Assembly (NCBI GenBank): GCA_963773635.1
Contig: CAVZBW010000005.1
Coordinates: 930,001 to 994,000 of the forward strand
Length of the DNA: 64,000 nt
Direction of reading: 5' to 3'
Source of the DNA: CAVZBW01 sp963773635
GTDB taxonomy: Bacteria > Actinomycetota > Acidimicrobiia > Acidimicrobiales > RAAP-2
In this document: positions 38,923-47,636 of the stretch, in pieces
How positions within the stretch are numbered: the first letter of the stretch is position 1
Layout: the number at the start of each line of letters is the position of its first letter
Position numbers and translations under genes: made by a program
Notes under the pieces: generated by a model
Databases searched by the model: none
What the model saw: the letters and a program-made list of their open reading frames with translations, nothing else
What the model was told of the DNA's origin: nothing

Positions 38923-39648
38923 ATGACGACGTTCGTGCTCGTGCACGGGGCAATGCACGGTGGGTGGTGCTGGCGACCGGTGGCCCGGAGCCTGCGGGCG
39001 GCGGGACACGAGGTGTATGCGCCGACTCTCACGGGCCTCGCCGAGCGTCGTCAATCGCTCACCCCCGAGACGGGCGTCGAGACCCACGTGAGGGATGTGA
39101 CCGACCTGCTCTGGTTCGAGGACCTACACGACGTGACGTTGGTGCTTCACAGCTACGCGGGCGTCCTCGCCGGTCCCGTCGCCGAGCGGGCGCTCGATCG
39201 GCTGTCGGCCATCGTCTTTCTCGGGGCGTTTGTCACGGAGCCGGGGCAGAGCCTCCTCGACGTCGAACCTCCCGGTGTCGCGGCACGCTACCGACAGATC
39301 GCCGAGGAGCAGGGTGACGGATGGCTCATCCCCGCCAGCCCGGCCTTTCTCGGGCAGTGGGGCATCCCCGACCGCCTGTACGAATTCGTCGGAGCGCGCC
39401 TGACCGACTTTCCACTTCGCTGCCAGACCGAGCCCACCGAGTACGACCCGTCGGCCCTGGCGAGGCTCAGCTGCACCTACTTCTGGCATACCGACCCGCC
39501 GCTCGAAAGCCTCGAGGGCTCGCGTGAGATGGCCCGTGGGCGGGGATGGCCGGTCCAGGAGATCCCCTACGGGCACGACATGATGCTCCAGGCGCCGGAG
39601 GAGACGGCACGGGTCCTCGACGGCTTGGCCGGGCCGGCTCCGAGCTGA
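38923..39648 (+). CDS. Alpha/beta hydrolase (EstC/salicylate-esterase-like)
   Basis: A 241-aa hydrolase. It opens TTFVLVHGAMHGGWCWRPVA, the typical start of plant-esterase-like bacterial hydrolases, with TLTGLAERRQSLTPETGVET. The nucleophile is Ser in VLHSYAGVLAG (HSYAG in place of GxSxG, as in this subfamily). The acid and His are around HTDPPLES and PYGHDMML. ATG at 38923. Cytoplasmic; a small ester is the likely substrate. Confidence 0.85.
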   Translation: MTTFVLVHGAMHGGWCWRPVARSLRAAGHEVYAPTLTGLAERRQSLTPETGVETHVRDVTDLLWFEDLHDVTLVLHSYAGVLAGPVAERALDRLSAIVFLGAFVTEPGQSLLDVEPPGVAARYRQIAEEQGDGWLIPASPAFLGQWGIPDRLYEFVGARLTDFPLRCQTEPTEYDPSALARLSCTYFWHTDPPLESLEGSREMARGRGWPVQEIPYGHDMMLQAPEETARVLDGLAGPAPS

Positions 39649-39740
39649 GACGGCCCGGTCGTGGAGTGAGACGCAAGCGAGCCGGCCACCGGCCCCTGTC
39701 CATCTCGTCCTCCCATTGGCGAAGGGACGGACAGGCCAAG

Positions 39741-39890
39741 GTGCGTTACGCCTCCCGGGACGATGCTCGGCACGCGGCCGACGAGCGGCAGCGCGATTCC
39801 GGCGCGGACCTCCAGGTTTACCAGTGCGCCTACTGCGAGGGTTGGCACATGGCCCGGCGAGGGGGTCGCTCGGGCGACGACGAAGGCTGA
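39741..39890 (+). CDS. Small CxxC protein (49 aa)
   Basis: Encodes VRYASRDDARHAADERQRDS and ends with a compact metal-binding-like motif, YQCAYCEGWHMARRG. Tiny proteins with YxCxxCxxWH at the C-terminus are widespread in actinobacteria and often sit alone between larger genes; CxxC plus His suggests zinc binding. GTG at 39741 is chosen because similar proteins start just before the charged helix; the frame is open further upstream. Confidence 0.6.
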   Translation: MRYASRDDARHAADERQRDSGADLQVYQCAYCEGWHMARRGGRSGDDEG

Positions 39891-39910
39891 GCGCCCGGCA
39901 GCCGGCGCGC

Positions 39911-40195
39911 TCAGGTGTGACCCGGGAGCTCGGACGGGTCGGAGGCACGGGCGCGGCGCCGCCTTCCCCGCCAGGTGCTCAGGGCCAGGAGCAGCCCGCA
40001 GAGCAGAGGGATTCCGATGACTGCGGCCACACGATGGTGGCGCAGCGCGAAGGACAGCCCCACGAGCCCGAGGACCCCAACGGCGACCTCTGGCGTGTCT
40101 CCGACGAGGAATTGCCACCAGAAGCGACCGAAGGCTCGAAGCCACCTGCCGAGGGTCGGCACCTCAGGCCTCGCTGTGTAGCGCGGAGCGATCAC
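39911..40195 (-). CDS. Small membrane protein (94 aa)
   Basis: Two hydrophobic helices (DTPEVAVGVLGLVGLSFAL and VAAVIGIPLLCGLLLALST) flank HHRV; the ends are basic. Its start overlaps the end of the upstream COG4280-like gene by 32 nt, implying coupled translation and a shared role. Not recognised. Confidence 0.65.
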   Translation of the reverse strand: MIAPRYTARPEVPTLGRWLRAFGRFWWQFLVGDTPEVAVGVLGLVGLSFALRHHRVAAVIGIPLLCGLLLALSTWRGRRRRARASDPSELPGHT

Positions 40196-40949
40196 GGTCT
40201 GGGGCTCGACGAGCGCCGGGCGCGTCGGGATCGAGAGCGCGGCGCATGAGGAAGACGAGGGCCGCCGTCACGATCGCGAAGAAGCCGATCAGAGCCAGGA
40301 TCCAGGCGTCCTCACCGGGCCAGTGGATCCCCGCTCCCTCGCCTACCCAGAAGGCGCCGAAGCTGGTCAGCATGACGCCGACCACCGTCTTGATGGTGTT
40401 CTCGGGAACCCGGGAGAGCTGCCGGGCGACCAGCGCGCCCACGATCACCACCACGGCGACGGCGGCCCCGGCGGAAGCCGACGCGAGACCCAGGCGGTGC
40501 GAGCTCGACCCGAGCGAAAGGACGATGAGCGCCACCTCCAGTCCCTCGAGGAGCACGCCCTTAAACGCCACGACGAACCCCGTGGCATCTCGCCGGGAGC
40601 CCGCTTCGCGCAATTCCTCGACCGTCTCGGCATAGATGGCGTCCTCGTCGTGGAGAGCCTTGTGGCCGCTCGCACGCAGGATGGCCTTGCGCAGCCACTG
40701 CAGCCCGAGCGTGAGCAGGAGGGCCCCGACGACCACCCGAAGCGCACCGATGGGCACCGCCCGGACCAGCGGCACGCCGACGGCTCCCACGAGCACGGCG
40801 AGGATCGCGAGCGCGGAGGCGGCACCCTCGAGGGCCGACCGCCAACCCCGGGTCGTACCCACTGCAAGCACGATGGTGAGGGCCTCGACGGATTCCACAG
40901 CGCTGGCGCCGAACACCGCCAGCGCGAGCAGCGCAGCCTGCGAGGTCAT
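40164..40949 (-). CDS. COG4280-like integral membrane protein, possible cation transporter
   Basis: A 261-aa protein with six or seven membrane segments. Two acidic intramembrane motifs, ASAVESVEALTIVLAVG (residues about 15-31) and FKGVLLEGLEVALIVLS (about 125-141), are internally similar (E-x2-E-A/V-L). Acidic repeats of this kind occur in cation exchangers and in FTR1-type iron permeases (REGLE). The COG4280 assignment is from memory of the motif. The overlapping 94-aa membrane protein may be a partner subunit. Confidence 0.65.
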   Translation of the reverse strand: MTSQAALLALAVFGASAVESVEALTIVLAVGTTRGWRSALEGAASALAILAVLVGAVGVPLVRAVPIGALRVVVGALLLTLGLQWLRKAILRASGHKALHDEDAIYAETVEELREAGSRRDATGFVVAFKGVLLEGLEVALIVLSLGSSSHRLGLASASAGAAVAVVVIVGALVARQLSRVPENTIKTVVGVMLTSFGAFWVGEGAGIHWPGEDAWILALIGFFAIVTAALVFLMRRALDPDAPGARRAPDRDRSALHSEA

Positions 40950-41037
40950 CTACCGGAGTCTCCGCCGGTCGGCAACCCGGGGAAGGGCACAGAGCAACCG
41001 TACCGCCGAAGCCATCCGTGGACTCCCCACCACCCAT

Positions 41038-41805
41038 TCAGGCGACCTGGCACGTGACCAGCCAGGTCGTGTACCGCACGTCCAGGGTCCCGCCGAGATC
41101 GTCGATGGCGGCTCCCACGCCCTCGAGCAGCTGTGCCAGGCGCTCCGTCGGCAGGGTTCGGTGGTCGCTATGGGTAGGAAGCAGATCGAGCCACTCCTGG
41201 CGCGAATAGGTCTTGAGCCACGGGTACGTCCGCACCTCTGGCTCCGAGAAGCGGCCGCTCGAGCCGAAGCACGCCGTGGCCGCCCCGATCCGCTGGGCCA
41301 CGGGAGAGCCGAGGAGGATCGAGTCCTCGTCGATCCCGGGGGCCAACCTTCGGTAGACGACCTGCAGCACCTCCTGGGCCTCGGGGTCTTGCACACCGTG
41401 GTTCCAGAAGACGCCCACCCCTCCCCGTTCCCGCAGTATCGCCGCGGCCTTGGCCGAGCCGGCCAAGGGCTCGATCCAGTGCCAGGCCTGCCCGCTCACC
41501 ACCAGGTCGAAACGGCGGCCCCCGTCCGGCCAGGACTCGAACTGGCCCTCCTCCACCTCCACGCCCGACCGCCGTGCCACCGCAGCCATGCGGGGGTCGG
41601 CCTCCACGCCGAGGACCCGGCAGCCCCTCTCGGCGAAGAGGCGGGACGTGATGCCCGTCCCGCACCCGACGTCGACAACGGCACAGCCACCCCGATCGCC
41701 CAGGAGATCGTCCACCAACGACGGCGGGTAGCTCGGGCGGGCCCGGTCGTATTGCTCGGCGTCCGCCCCGAAGGACTCGGCGCGCTGACGATCCTGGTGG
41801 AGCAC
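41038..41805 (-). CDS. SAM-dependent class I methyltransferase
   Basis: About 255 aa. It opens ESFGADAEQYDRARPSYPPS, then motif I VVDVGCGTGITSRLFAERGC, motif II acidic residue in VLGVEADPRMAAVA, and RFDLVVSGQAWHWIEP with the SGQAxHW signature of the methyltransferase_11 group. GTG at 41805 is preferred (VLHQDRQRAESF); TTG at 41829 is an alternative. The substrate is unknown. Confidence 0.85.
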   Translation of the reverse strand: MLHQDRQRAESFGADAEQYDRARPSYPPSLVDDLLGDRGGCAVVDVGCGTGITSRLFAERGCRVLGVEADPRMAAVARRSGVEVEEGQFESWPDGGRRFDLVVSGQAWHWIEPLAGSAKAAAILRERGGVGVFWNHGVQDPEAQEVLQVVYRRLAPGIDEDSILLGSPVAQRIGAATACFGSSGRFSEPEVRTYPWLKTYSRQEWLDLLPTHSDHRTLPTERLAQLLEGVGAAIDDLGGTLDVRYTTWLVTCQVA

Positions 41806-41912
41806 CCCCTCATTGTGGCCGCCCGGCAACGGGGCAGGAGTCCGGCAGCGTCACGATCACCCAAGGTCGGCTGGCGCTACCGCCCCGCCTCGACCATTCC
41901 CATAGACTCGAT

Positions 41913-42944
41913 GTGTTACCCCGGAGAACATGCCAGCAACGTCTGGCCAGAGGCGGCCTCTTGCACATCGACCCCTTCATCGTCCTGGGCAGCGCCGTCG
42001 TCGGACTCCTGGTAGGGCTCACCGGCGCCGGCGGCGGGGCACTCATGACCCCGATGCTGATCCTGCTCTTTGGCGTGAAGCCGTCCACGGCCATCTCGAG
42101 CGATCTCGTGGCCGCCGTGCTGATGCGTCCCTTTGGCGCCGCCGTCCACCTGCGCAAGGGCACGGTCAACCTGCGGCTGGTCGCTTGGATCGTCGTCGGC
42201 TCGGTGCCGACGGCCTTCCTCGGGGCCTACCTGCTCCATCTCATGACCAACACGAAATCCGCCGAGGGCAACATCGAGATCGCGCTCGGCGCGGCGCTCC
42301 TCCTGGGCGCCGCGGCCATGGTGGCCCGCTCGTACCTCGATCGGCGCCACGGCCACACCCGTCAGGGTCTCGTCGGCCAAGTCGAGGTCCGACCGCTGGC
42401 GTCAGTCGTGATCGGCGCCGTCGGCGGGCTGATCGTCGGGTTGACCTCCGTGGGATCGGGATCGCTCATGATCGTGCTGCTGCTCTTCGCCTATCCCGCG
42501 ATCGGCGCCAACCAGCTTGTGGGCACGGATCTCACCCAGGCGGTCCCCCTCACCCTGGCGGCGGCGCTCGGCGCCCTCGCCTTCGGTCACGTCGAGATCT
42601 CCGTCACGACGTCGCTCGTGATCGGCAGCGTCCCGGCGGTGCTCGTGGGGGCCTTCTTCTCGTCGAGGGCTCCGGACCGGTACATCCGGCCGGTCATCAC
42701 CTTCGTGATCTTTGCCTCGGGGCTCAAGTACGTCGGTTTGAGCACGGCGGCCCTGGGGTGGGTGCTTCTCGTGGCGGCCGTCGGAACCGGTCTCGCGTGG
42801 CTGGCCGGGAACCGGAGGAGGCGTAACCGGGCGGGCCCGGACCCCGGTCCGGGCCCCGGTCAGAACCCCGAGCTGGACCCCGAGCTGGTCGCCACCCGTG
42901 CGAGCGGTCGGACGAGGGGACAGCCCACCGCGGCGGACGGCTGA
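41913..42944 (+). CDS. TauE/SafE-family sulfite/organosulfonate exporter-like permease
   Basis: About 343 aa, eight membrane segments in two homologous halves: VGLLVGLTGAGGGALMTPML with KPSTAISSDLVAA, and GGLIVGLTSVGSGSLMIVLL with GANQLVGTDLTQAVPL. These GxGGG and T/S-D-L motifs define the TauE/SafE family, which moves sulfite, sulfoacetate or similar anions. The tail is Pro/Arg-rich and disordered. The start is GTG 41913, or TTG near 41961 (LHIDPFIVLG) with a better-looking upstream AGGCGG. Confidence 0.88.
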   Translation: MLPRRTCQQRLARGGLLHIDPFIVLGSAVVGLLVGLTGAGGGALMTPMLILLFGVKPSTAISSDLVAAVLMRPFGAAVHLRKGTVNLRLVAWIVVGSVPTAFLGAYLLHLMTNTKSAEGNIEIALGAALLLGAAAMVARSYLDRRHGHTRQGLVGQVEVRPLASVVIGAVGGLIVGLTSVGSGSLMIVLLLFAYPAIGANQLVGTDLTQAVPLTLAAALGALAFGHVEISVTTSLVIGSVPAVLVGAFFSSRAPDRYIRPVITFVIFASGLKYVGLSTAALGWVLLVAAVGTGLAWLAGNRRRRNRAGPDPGPGPGQNPELDPELVATRASGRTRGQPTAADG

Positions 42945-42957
42945 TGGCGACCCGGGA

Positions 42958-43752
42958 TCAATCGTCGGGAAGGTCGGGAACCCACGACACCCCGTTGATG
43001 TGGCTCCCACCGTCGACGAACAGCGTGTTGCCGGTCAGGTAGCGGGCCTCGTCGCTCGCCAGAAAGACGATGACCGGTGCGATGTCCGTCTCGGGGTCCC
43101 CGAGCCGACCCATCGGATTGGCCGAATCGGCGAGGGCCGCCAGCTCCGGGTTGGACTTGGCCACGGCGGCAAACGCCGAGGTCTTGGCGCCGGGGCACAC
43201 GGCGTTGGCCACGATGCCGTGCGGGGCCCACTCCCGCGCCGCAGTCCGGGTGAGCGCCCGCAACGCCTCCTTGGCGCAGTTGTACTCCGTCGTGCCGACA
43301 TGGGCGTTGACGCCGTTGAGCGAGCAGAGATTCACGATGTTGCCGCGACCCTGGGCGCGCATCGACGGGAAGGCGCGTTGCATCGCCCAGAAGGGCCCGA
43401 AGTAGGCGAGCTGCATACCGTGCCACAAGAGCTCGTCGGTCTTGTTCTCGATCCTGCCGAGGGCACCTCCCCCCCACGCGTTGTTGACGAGGATGTCGAC
43501 CGTACCGAAGCGGTCCCTCGCCTCGTCGACCATCCCGAGCACCTCGTCCTTGACCCGCACGTCCACCCGGCGACCGGCCGCATCCACCCCGTGGCCGTCG
43601 CGGAGCTCTTGGGCGACGCCAAGCGCGGTCTCCTCGTTGATGTCGGCGACCACCACGTTGGCTCCCTCGCGGGCAAAGGCGCGACACACCGCCCGCCCGA
43701 TGCCGTCTCCCCCTCCGGTCACGACCGCGGCTCGTCCCTCCAGGCGTCCCAT
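42958..43752 (-). CDS. SDR-family oxidoreductase
   Basis: A 264-aa classical SDR: TGGGDGIGRAVCRAFAREGA (cofactor site), NNAWGGGALGRI, catalytic Ser in NLCSLNGVNAHVG, Tyr-Lys in YNCAKEALRALT, and the C-terminal GNTLFVDGGSHING. ATG at 43752 (MGRLEGRAAVVTG). It follows the NTF2-like gene by 37 nt on the same strand, a pairing often seen in steroid or aromatic catabolic clusters (inference). Confidence 0.9.
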   Translation of the reverse strand: MGRLEGRAAVVTGGGDGIGRAVCRAFAREGANVVVADINEETALGVAQELRDGHGVDAAGRRVDVRVKDEVLGMVDEARDRFGTVDILVNNAWGGGALGRIENKTDELLWHGMQLAYFGPFWAMQRAFPSMRAQGRGNIVNLCSLNGVNAHVGTTEYNCAKEALRALTRTAAREWAPHGIVANAVCPGAKTSAFAAVAKSNPELAALADSANPMGRLGDPETDIAPVIVFLASDEARYLTGNTLFVDGGSHINGVSWVPDLPDD

Positions 43753-43789
43753 AGCTCCGTCCCTTTCGCTCTCGGCGTTGCTCGACTCG

Positions 43790-44345
43790 TCAGTTGGGCT
43801 CGCCGGTCGAGCCGAGCCCGATGGACGGAGGGGGCGTCGAGGTCTCCCAGAAGCGCCGCCAGCTCTCCCAGCGGCCGGGGACGGTGCCCATCCCGTCGTG
43901 ATGCTCCGGCCAGTTGGCGGGGGGAAGGCCAAGGGGGTTGACCCCGACGGGAGCACCGTAGAACAACTCGTGGCGGCGACGCACGAAGAGCCAACGCTCG
44001 TCTCGCCGGTAGACGTCGCTGTAGAGGATCGATTGCTGCAACCACCTGCCTCCGTCCTGCACCTCACCGCGGCAATACACCGACCCACGCGTGGGCCGAG
44101 TCGACCAGATCGATCACCTGCGTCGTCACGTGCAAGACGGTGATGCCGACCGAGGAAAGGGACTCCTCGAACGATCGGCGGAGCGCAGTCCTGCCGGTGC
44201 CGTAGACGCCAACGTTGACGTCGTCGACAAAGAGCTCGACCAGTGCGTCCAGGTCTCGAGCATCGACTGCAAGGGCGTAACGCGCGACGAGTTGGCGAAT
44301 CTCCTCACGGGCGAGGAGGCTCTCGACGTCCCCCGGCTCGGTCAC
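43790..44345 (-). CDS. SnoaL/NTF2-like protein, one frameshift
   Basis: About 185 aa after repair. It opens VESLLAREEIRQLVARYALA and VDARDLDALVELFVDDVNVG, the first helices of the SnoaL-like/NTF2 cone fold. The frame changes near 44085; the second half, YCRGEVQDGGRWLQQSILYS and VYRRDERWLFVRRRHELFYG, is the curved sheet ending. These proteins are isomerases, dehydratases or dioxygenase beta-like subunits. GTG at 44345. It is upstream of, and probably co-transcribed with, the SDR. Confidence 0.75.
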
Positions 44346-44401
44346 CCGCGTACGGTAGGCGGGCTCGCCTTCTCATGGCAACGCCGGAGACCCGTGGGGC
44401 G

Positions 44402-45229
44402 TCAACCCAGGCCGCAGGTGTAACGGGTGCCCCACGGCTGCCAGCCGTACTGGTGGTACAGCTGCAAGGCCGCCGCATCCTGCACGGAGGAAGACGCCTC
44501 GTACGGAGACCCGCTGTAACCCAGAGACTGCCAGGTCGAATCGAGGATGCCGTAGGCGCCCTGTGGCTCCGAGGGACTGTTGTAGACGTCGCCGGACTCC
44601 GCGTTTCTGATGCAGGACCAGTCCGACGTCCCCGTGCTGGTGGCGTCGCTGTCCGACGATGCCGTTGCGATCGCCTGCGCCGTCGTGCCGGTCGTGCCGG
44701 TCGTGCCGGTCGTGGCGGCCGCTGCCGGGCCGGCCGCGGTCGTCGCGGTCGTGGGGACCGGTATCGTCGAAGTCGATGTTGTGGCGTTCCGCGGCACGGA
44801 GGTGGGTGGCGGTTGGTCGTTACCCACGTGGTTCGCCGCCACGGCGCTCGAGCGAGGCGCGGGCGAGGTCCCGGCGCTCACACCGGTCGGCGGTACCGGC
44901 GTACCCCCGCCATCGGCGGTCGCCGGGGCCCGGTGTACCACCGTCTCGGTTCCGAGAGTCCGCAAGCTGACCAGCGCCGAAGCGACCGAGGTGCTCTCGG
45001 TCGTCGACGACCCTGTCGAGTCGTGTGCGCCATCGGAGGTGGCTCCGCTCAGGACCAAGGCACCCCCAGCGGTTATGGACATTGCAGTCGTTATCTCGAG
45101 TGCGACGATTACCGCCGTCGCCAGTGCGATGCGGGTCCGCAAGGCACCTCCCTTCGTCGGGCGCGCGAAGGCGCCGTTCTCTGCTCGGTGTGTGCGGGCG
45201 CCGGCCATCGCATGCGTTCCCCGGACCAC
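44402..45229 (-). CDS. Exported Rpf/transglycosylase-like protein
   Basis: About 275 aa. An N-terminal export or anchor helix (TRIALATAVIVALEITTAMS) is followed by a low-complexity Ser/Thr/Ala/Pro linker of about 120 residues, including TTGTTGTTGTT. The C-terminal domain of about 75 residues, DWSCIRNAESGDVYNSPSEP to YHQYGWQPWGT, is the lysozyme-like transglycosylase/resuscitation-promoting-factor fold, with the catalytic Glu in NAESGD and a Cys pair (SCI...YTCG). It cleaves or remodels peptidoglycan outside the cell. The start is GTG 45229 or ATG 45208. The long 5' region is described separately. Confidence 0.85.
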   Translation of the reverse strand: MVRGTHAMAGARTHRAENGAFARPTKGGALRTRIALATAVIVALEITTAMSITAGGALVLSGATSDGAHDSTGSSTTESTSVASALVSLRTLGTETVVHRAPATADGGGTPVPPTGVSAGTSPAPRSSAVAANHVGNDQPPPTSVPRNATTSTSTIPVPTTATTAAGPAAAATTGTTGTTGTTAQAIATASSDSDATSTGTSDWSCIRNAESGDVYNSPSEPQGAYGILDSTWQSLGYSGSPYEASSSVQDAAALQLYHQYGWQPWGTRYTCGLG

Positions 45230-45575
45230 GAGCGGGCAGGCGTCGTTGATCCTGGCAATTCGCCATAGGGTGTGCGGCCGGTTGTCTAGGGCCCAGGGCT
45301 ATGTCGTCAGCGTCACCTTTCTCGGCATGGTTACCCCCCTTGGGTCCATCCGATGCAACAGCCTGCGGACTGCCTCACTCCGCATGCTGGAGGCACGCCG
45401 ACATCGGCCTCCACGTCCGCTTTCACGAGGCTCGCCGCGCGACCTCGCGTCGACGATCCTCTCCCGCCCTCCTGCAAATCCGGCAGGATCGACGTGGCGG
45501 GTACGGACGGCGTGACGTTAGCAGGACATCGGCAAGACATGAAAGGGGTCTGCAGATATTTTCCCAACTGCCAGG
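45230..45575 (-). promoter_or_regulatory. Long leader upstream of the Rpf-like gene, weak c-di-AMP-riboswitch resemblance
   Basis: 346 nt without a gene precede the Rpf-like protein. On the minus strand it holds TCGGATGGACCCAAGG followed by GGGGTAACCATG, recalling the GGGGACCCA and GGGGTGAATC core of actinobacterial ydaO/c-di-AMP riboswitches that often precede rpf genes. The 3' hallmark (CCCGACAGCTAACC) is not found, so the match is poor. A 9-codon ORF, MPRKVTLTT, starts at that ATG. Confidence 0.22.
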
Positions 45576-46157
45576 TCAGGGGCTCAATCTCCGTCGTTCC
45601 CAGCCACTTACTGTCCGGTCATAACGGAACCGGTCGTGGAGGCGATCGGGCCCTTGCTGCCAAAACTCGAAACTGCGGGCCACCACGGCGAATCCACCCC
45701 ATCGTTGCGGGCAGGGAACGTCGCCGCCCTCGAACCTCCGGCGCGCCTCGGCGAGTCGCCGTTCCAGCTCGGCACGGTTGCGCAGCGGACGGCTCTGACG
45801 AGAAGCCCAGGCCGACAGCTGCGATTGGCGCGGCCGTGTCCGCCAGTACCGGTCGGTCTCGGCCCGCGGCACCGGGCTGGCCCTGCCGGTCACGCGGACC
45901 TGTCGCGCCGGCGGCCATCGGAACAGCAGGCTCACGTCCGGATTGAGCAGGATGTCAACCGCCTTGTCGCTACGTTGATCGGTGAAGAACACGAAACGCC
46001 CGTCCGCGTGTCCCTTGAGGAGCACCATGCGGCAGGAAGGCATCCCGTCGGGACGGACGGTCGCCACCACCATCTCGTCCGTGCCGGCGGCCGCGTACCA
46101 TCGCTCGAATTCCCGCACCGGATCGGGATCGAGATCGCGTCCTCTGAGCGGCGTCAT
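45576..46157 (-). CDS. pdxH: Pyridoxamine/pyridoxine 5'-phosphate oxidase
   Basis: A 193-aa FMN enzyme that makes pyridoxal 5'-phosphate. Motifs: DPVREFERWYAAAGTDEM, VRPDGMPSCRMVLLKGHADG, FFTDQRSDKAVDILLNPDV, LFRWPPARQVRVTGRA, RQSQLSAWASRQSRPLRNRA, and the C-terminal FWQQGPDRLHDRFRYDR with the PLP-binding arginines. It is full-length and intact. Single gene between the Rpf-like gene and a divergent flavoprotein gene. Confidence 0.93.
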   Translation of the reverse strand: MTPLRGRDLDPDPVREFERWYAAAGTDEMVVATVRPDGMPSCRMVLLKGHADGRFVFFTDQRSDKAVDILLNPDVSLLFRWPPARQVRVTGRASPVPRAETDRYWRTRPRQSQLSAWASRQSRPLRNRAELERRLAEARRRFEGGDVPCPQRWGGFAVVARSFEFWQQGPDRLHDRFRYDRTVSGWERRRLSP

Positions 46158-46183
46158 CGCTACATCCTTATAGATTTCCCGTC

Positions 46184-47602
46184 GTGGGCGACCCAGATGC
46201 CGTCGTCGTCGGCGCCGGACCCAACGGGCTCTCGGCGGCCCTCACCCTTGCGCGTGCCGGCATGCGATGCGACGTCTACGAGCGGTCGCCGTCGCCCGGT
46301 GGCGGTTGCCGTACGGCGGAGCTCACCCTGCCCGGCTACCTGCACGACGTGTGCTCGGCCGCACACCCACTCGCCGTCGCGTCACCTTTCTTTGCAGATT
46401 TCGATATTGCTGCGCATGGTGTGCGGATGATTCAGCCCGACGCGGCCTTCGCTCACCCGCTCGACGGGGGGCGCGCCATAGCCGTGTCACGCTCGGTTCG
46501 GGACACCGCGGCCGCCCTCGGCCCCGACGCCGGTTGGTACCGCCGGCTGGTAGGTCCGTTGGTGGACGAGTGGCGACCGCTGATGGCGGCCGTTCTCGGC
46601 CCCTTGCAGCGAGCCCCCCGACATCCCGTCGCCCTCGCAAGGTTCGGGCTCCGCGCTATGGCGCCGACGAGTTGGCTGGTGCGGCGCTGCGTCACCGAGG
46701 AGGCACGGGCCCTCCTGGCGGGGTCCTCGGCGCATGCCGGGATGCCCCTCGATCGGCCCCTGACCGGCGGCTTCGGAGTTCTCCTGACCGCTCTCGCTCA
46801 CGCCGTTGGCTGGCCGATCGTCCAGGGTGGCAGTCAGCGCCTCACCGATGCCCTGGTCGGAGCCCTCGAGGCGAGCGGCGGCGCCGTGCGGACCGGGGCG
46901 GAGATCAGCTCGCTCGCCGAGCTGCCCGGGGCCCCGGTCACCCTGCTCGACGTCACCCCCCGTCAGCTGCTGGACCTGGACGACGGGCGGCTCCCGGATG
47001 CCTACCGACGCTCCCTGGCCACGTACCGGTATGGCCCGGGTACCTGCAAGGTCGACTTCGCCCTGGGGGGCCCGGTCCCCTGGTCGGCCGAGGTCTGCCG
47101 CGGAGCGGGAACCCTGCACGTCGGGGGCGCCTACGAGGAGATCGCCTCCAGCGAAGCCGAGGTGGCCAGGGGAAGACTCCCAGATCGACCGTTCGTCCTG
47201 GTGACGCAGCCCTCCGTCTGCGACCCCACCCGCGCTCCCGAGGGACGCCACACGCTCTGGGCCTACTGCCACGTGCCGGCCGGGAGCCCTGCGGACATGT
47301 CCGACCGGATCGAGCGGCAGATCGAGCGCTTTGCCCCCGGCTTCTCAGACTTGATCCTCGCCCGCCACGTGCGCACCGCCGCCGAGGCCGCGGCCGACAA
47401 CCCCAACCTCGTCGGCGGGGACGTCAACGGTGGCACGGCCGACGTGCGCCAGACCATCTTCCGCCCCAACGCACGGTGGCCCGCCTACCGGACCCCGGTC
47501 GAGGGCCTGTACCTCTGCTCGGCCTCGACCCCCCCGGGGGGCGGCGTCCACGGAATGTGCGGGATGCAGGCCGCCCGCACAGCCCTTCGGAACCGCAGGT
47601 GA
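46184..47602 (+). CDS. FAD-dependent phytoene-dehydrogenase-like oxidoreductase
   Basis: A 472-aa flavoprotein. The N-terminal dinucleotide-binding motif is AVVVGAGPNGLSAALTLARA with YERSPSPGGGCRTAELTLPG. The C-terminal FAD motif is TPVEGLYLCSASTPPGGGVH, then GMCGMQAARTAL. This is the NAD(P)/FAD-dependent CrtI-like group (COG1233), whose members desaturate or isomerise lipophilic polyenes, though many are uncharacterised. The start is GTG at 46184. No other carotenoid gene is nearby, so the substrate is open. Confidence 0.88.
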   Translation: MGDPDAVVVGAGPNGLSAALTLARAGMRCDVYERSPSPGGGCRTAELTLPGYLHDVCSAAHPLAVASPFFADFDIAAHGVRMIQPDAAFAHPLDGGRAIAVSRSVRDTAAALGPDAGWYRRLVGPLVDEWRPLMAAVLGPLQRAPRHPVALARFGLRAMAPTSWLVRRCVTEEARALLAGSSAHAGMPLDRPLTGGFGVLLTALAHAVGWPIVQGGSQRLTDALVGALEASGGAVRTGAEISSLAELPGAPVTLLDVTPRQLLDLDDGRLPDAYRRSLATYRYGPGTCKVDFALGGPVPWSAEVCRGAGTLHVGGAYEEIASSEAEVARGRLPDRPFVLVTQPSVCDPTRAPEGRHTLWAYCHVPAGSPADMSDRIERQIERFAPGFSDLILARHVRTAAEAAADNPNLVGGDVNGGTADVRQTIFRPNARWPAYRTPVEGLYLCSASTPPGGGVHGMCGMQAARTALRNRR

Positions 47603-47636
47603 CGGAGCCGGAAGAGCGGCGCGCCGATCAGGAGGG

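Noticed and set aside
38418..39648. Aldehyde dehydrogenase/DUF1330/hydrolase run as a known degradation pathway.
   Set aside because: The substrates cannot be inferred from these generic families, so no pathway name is given.
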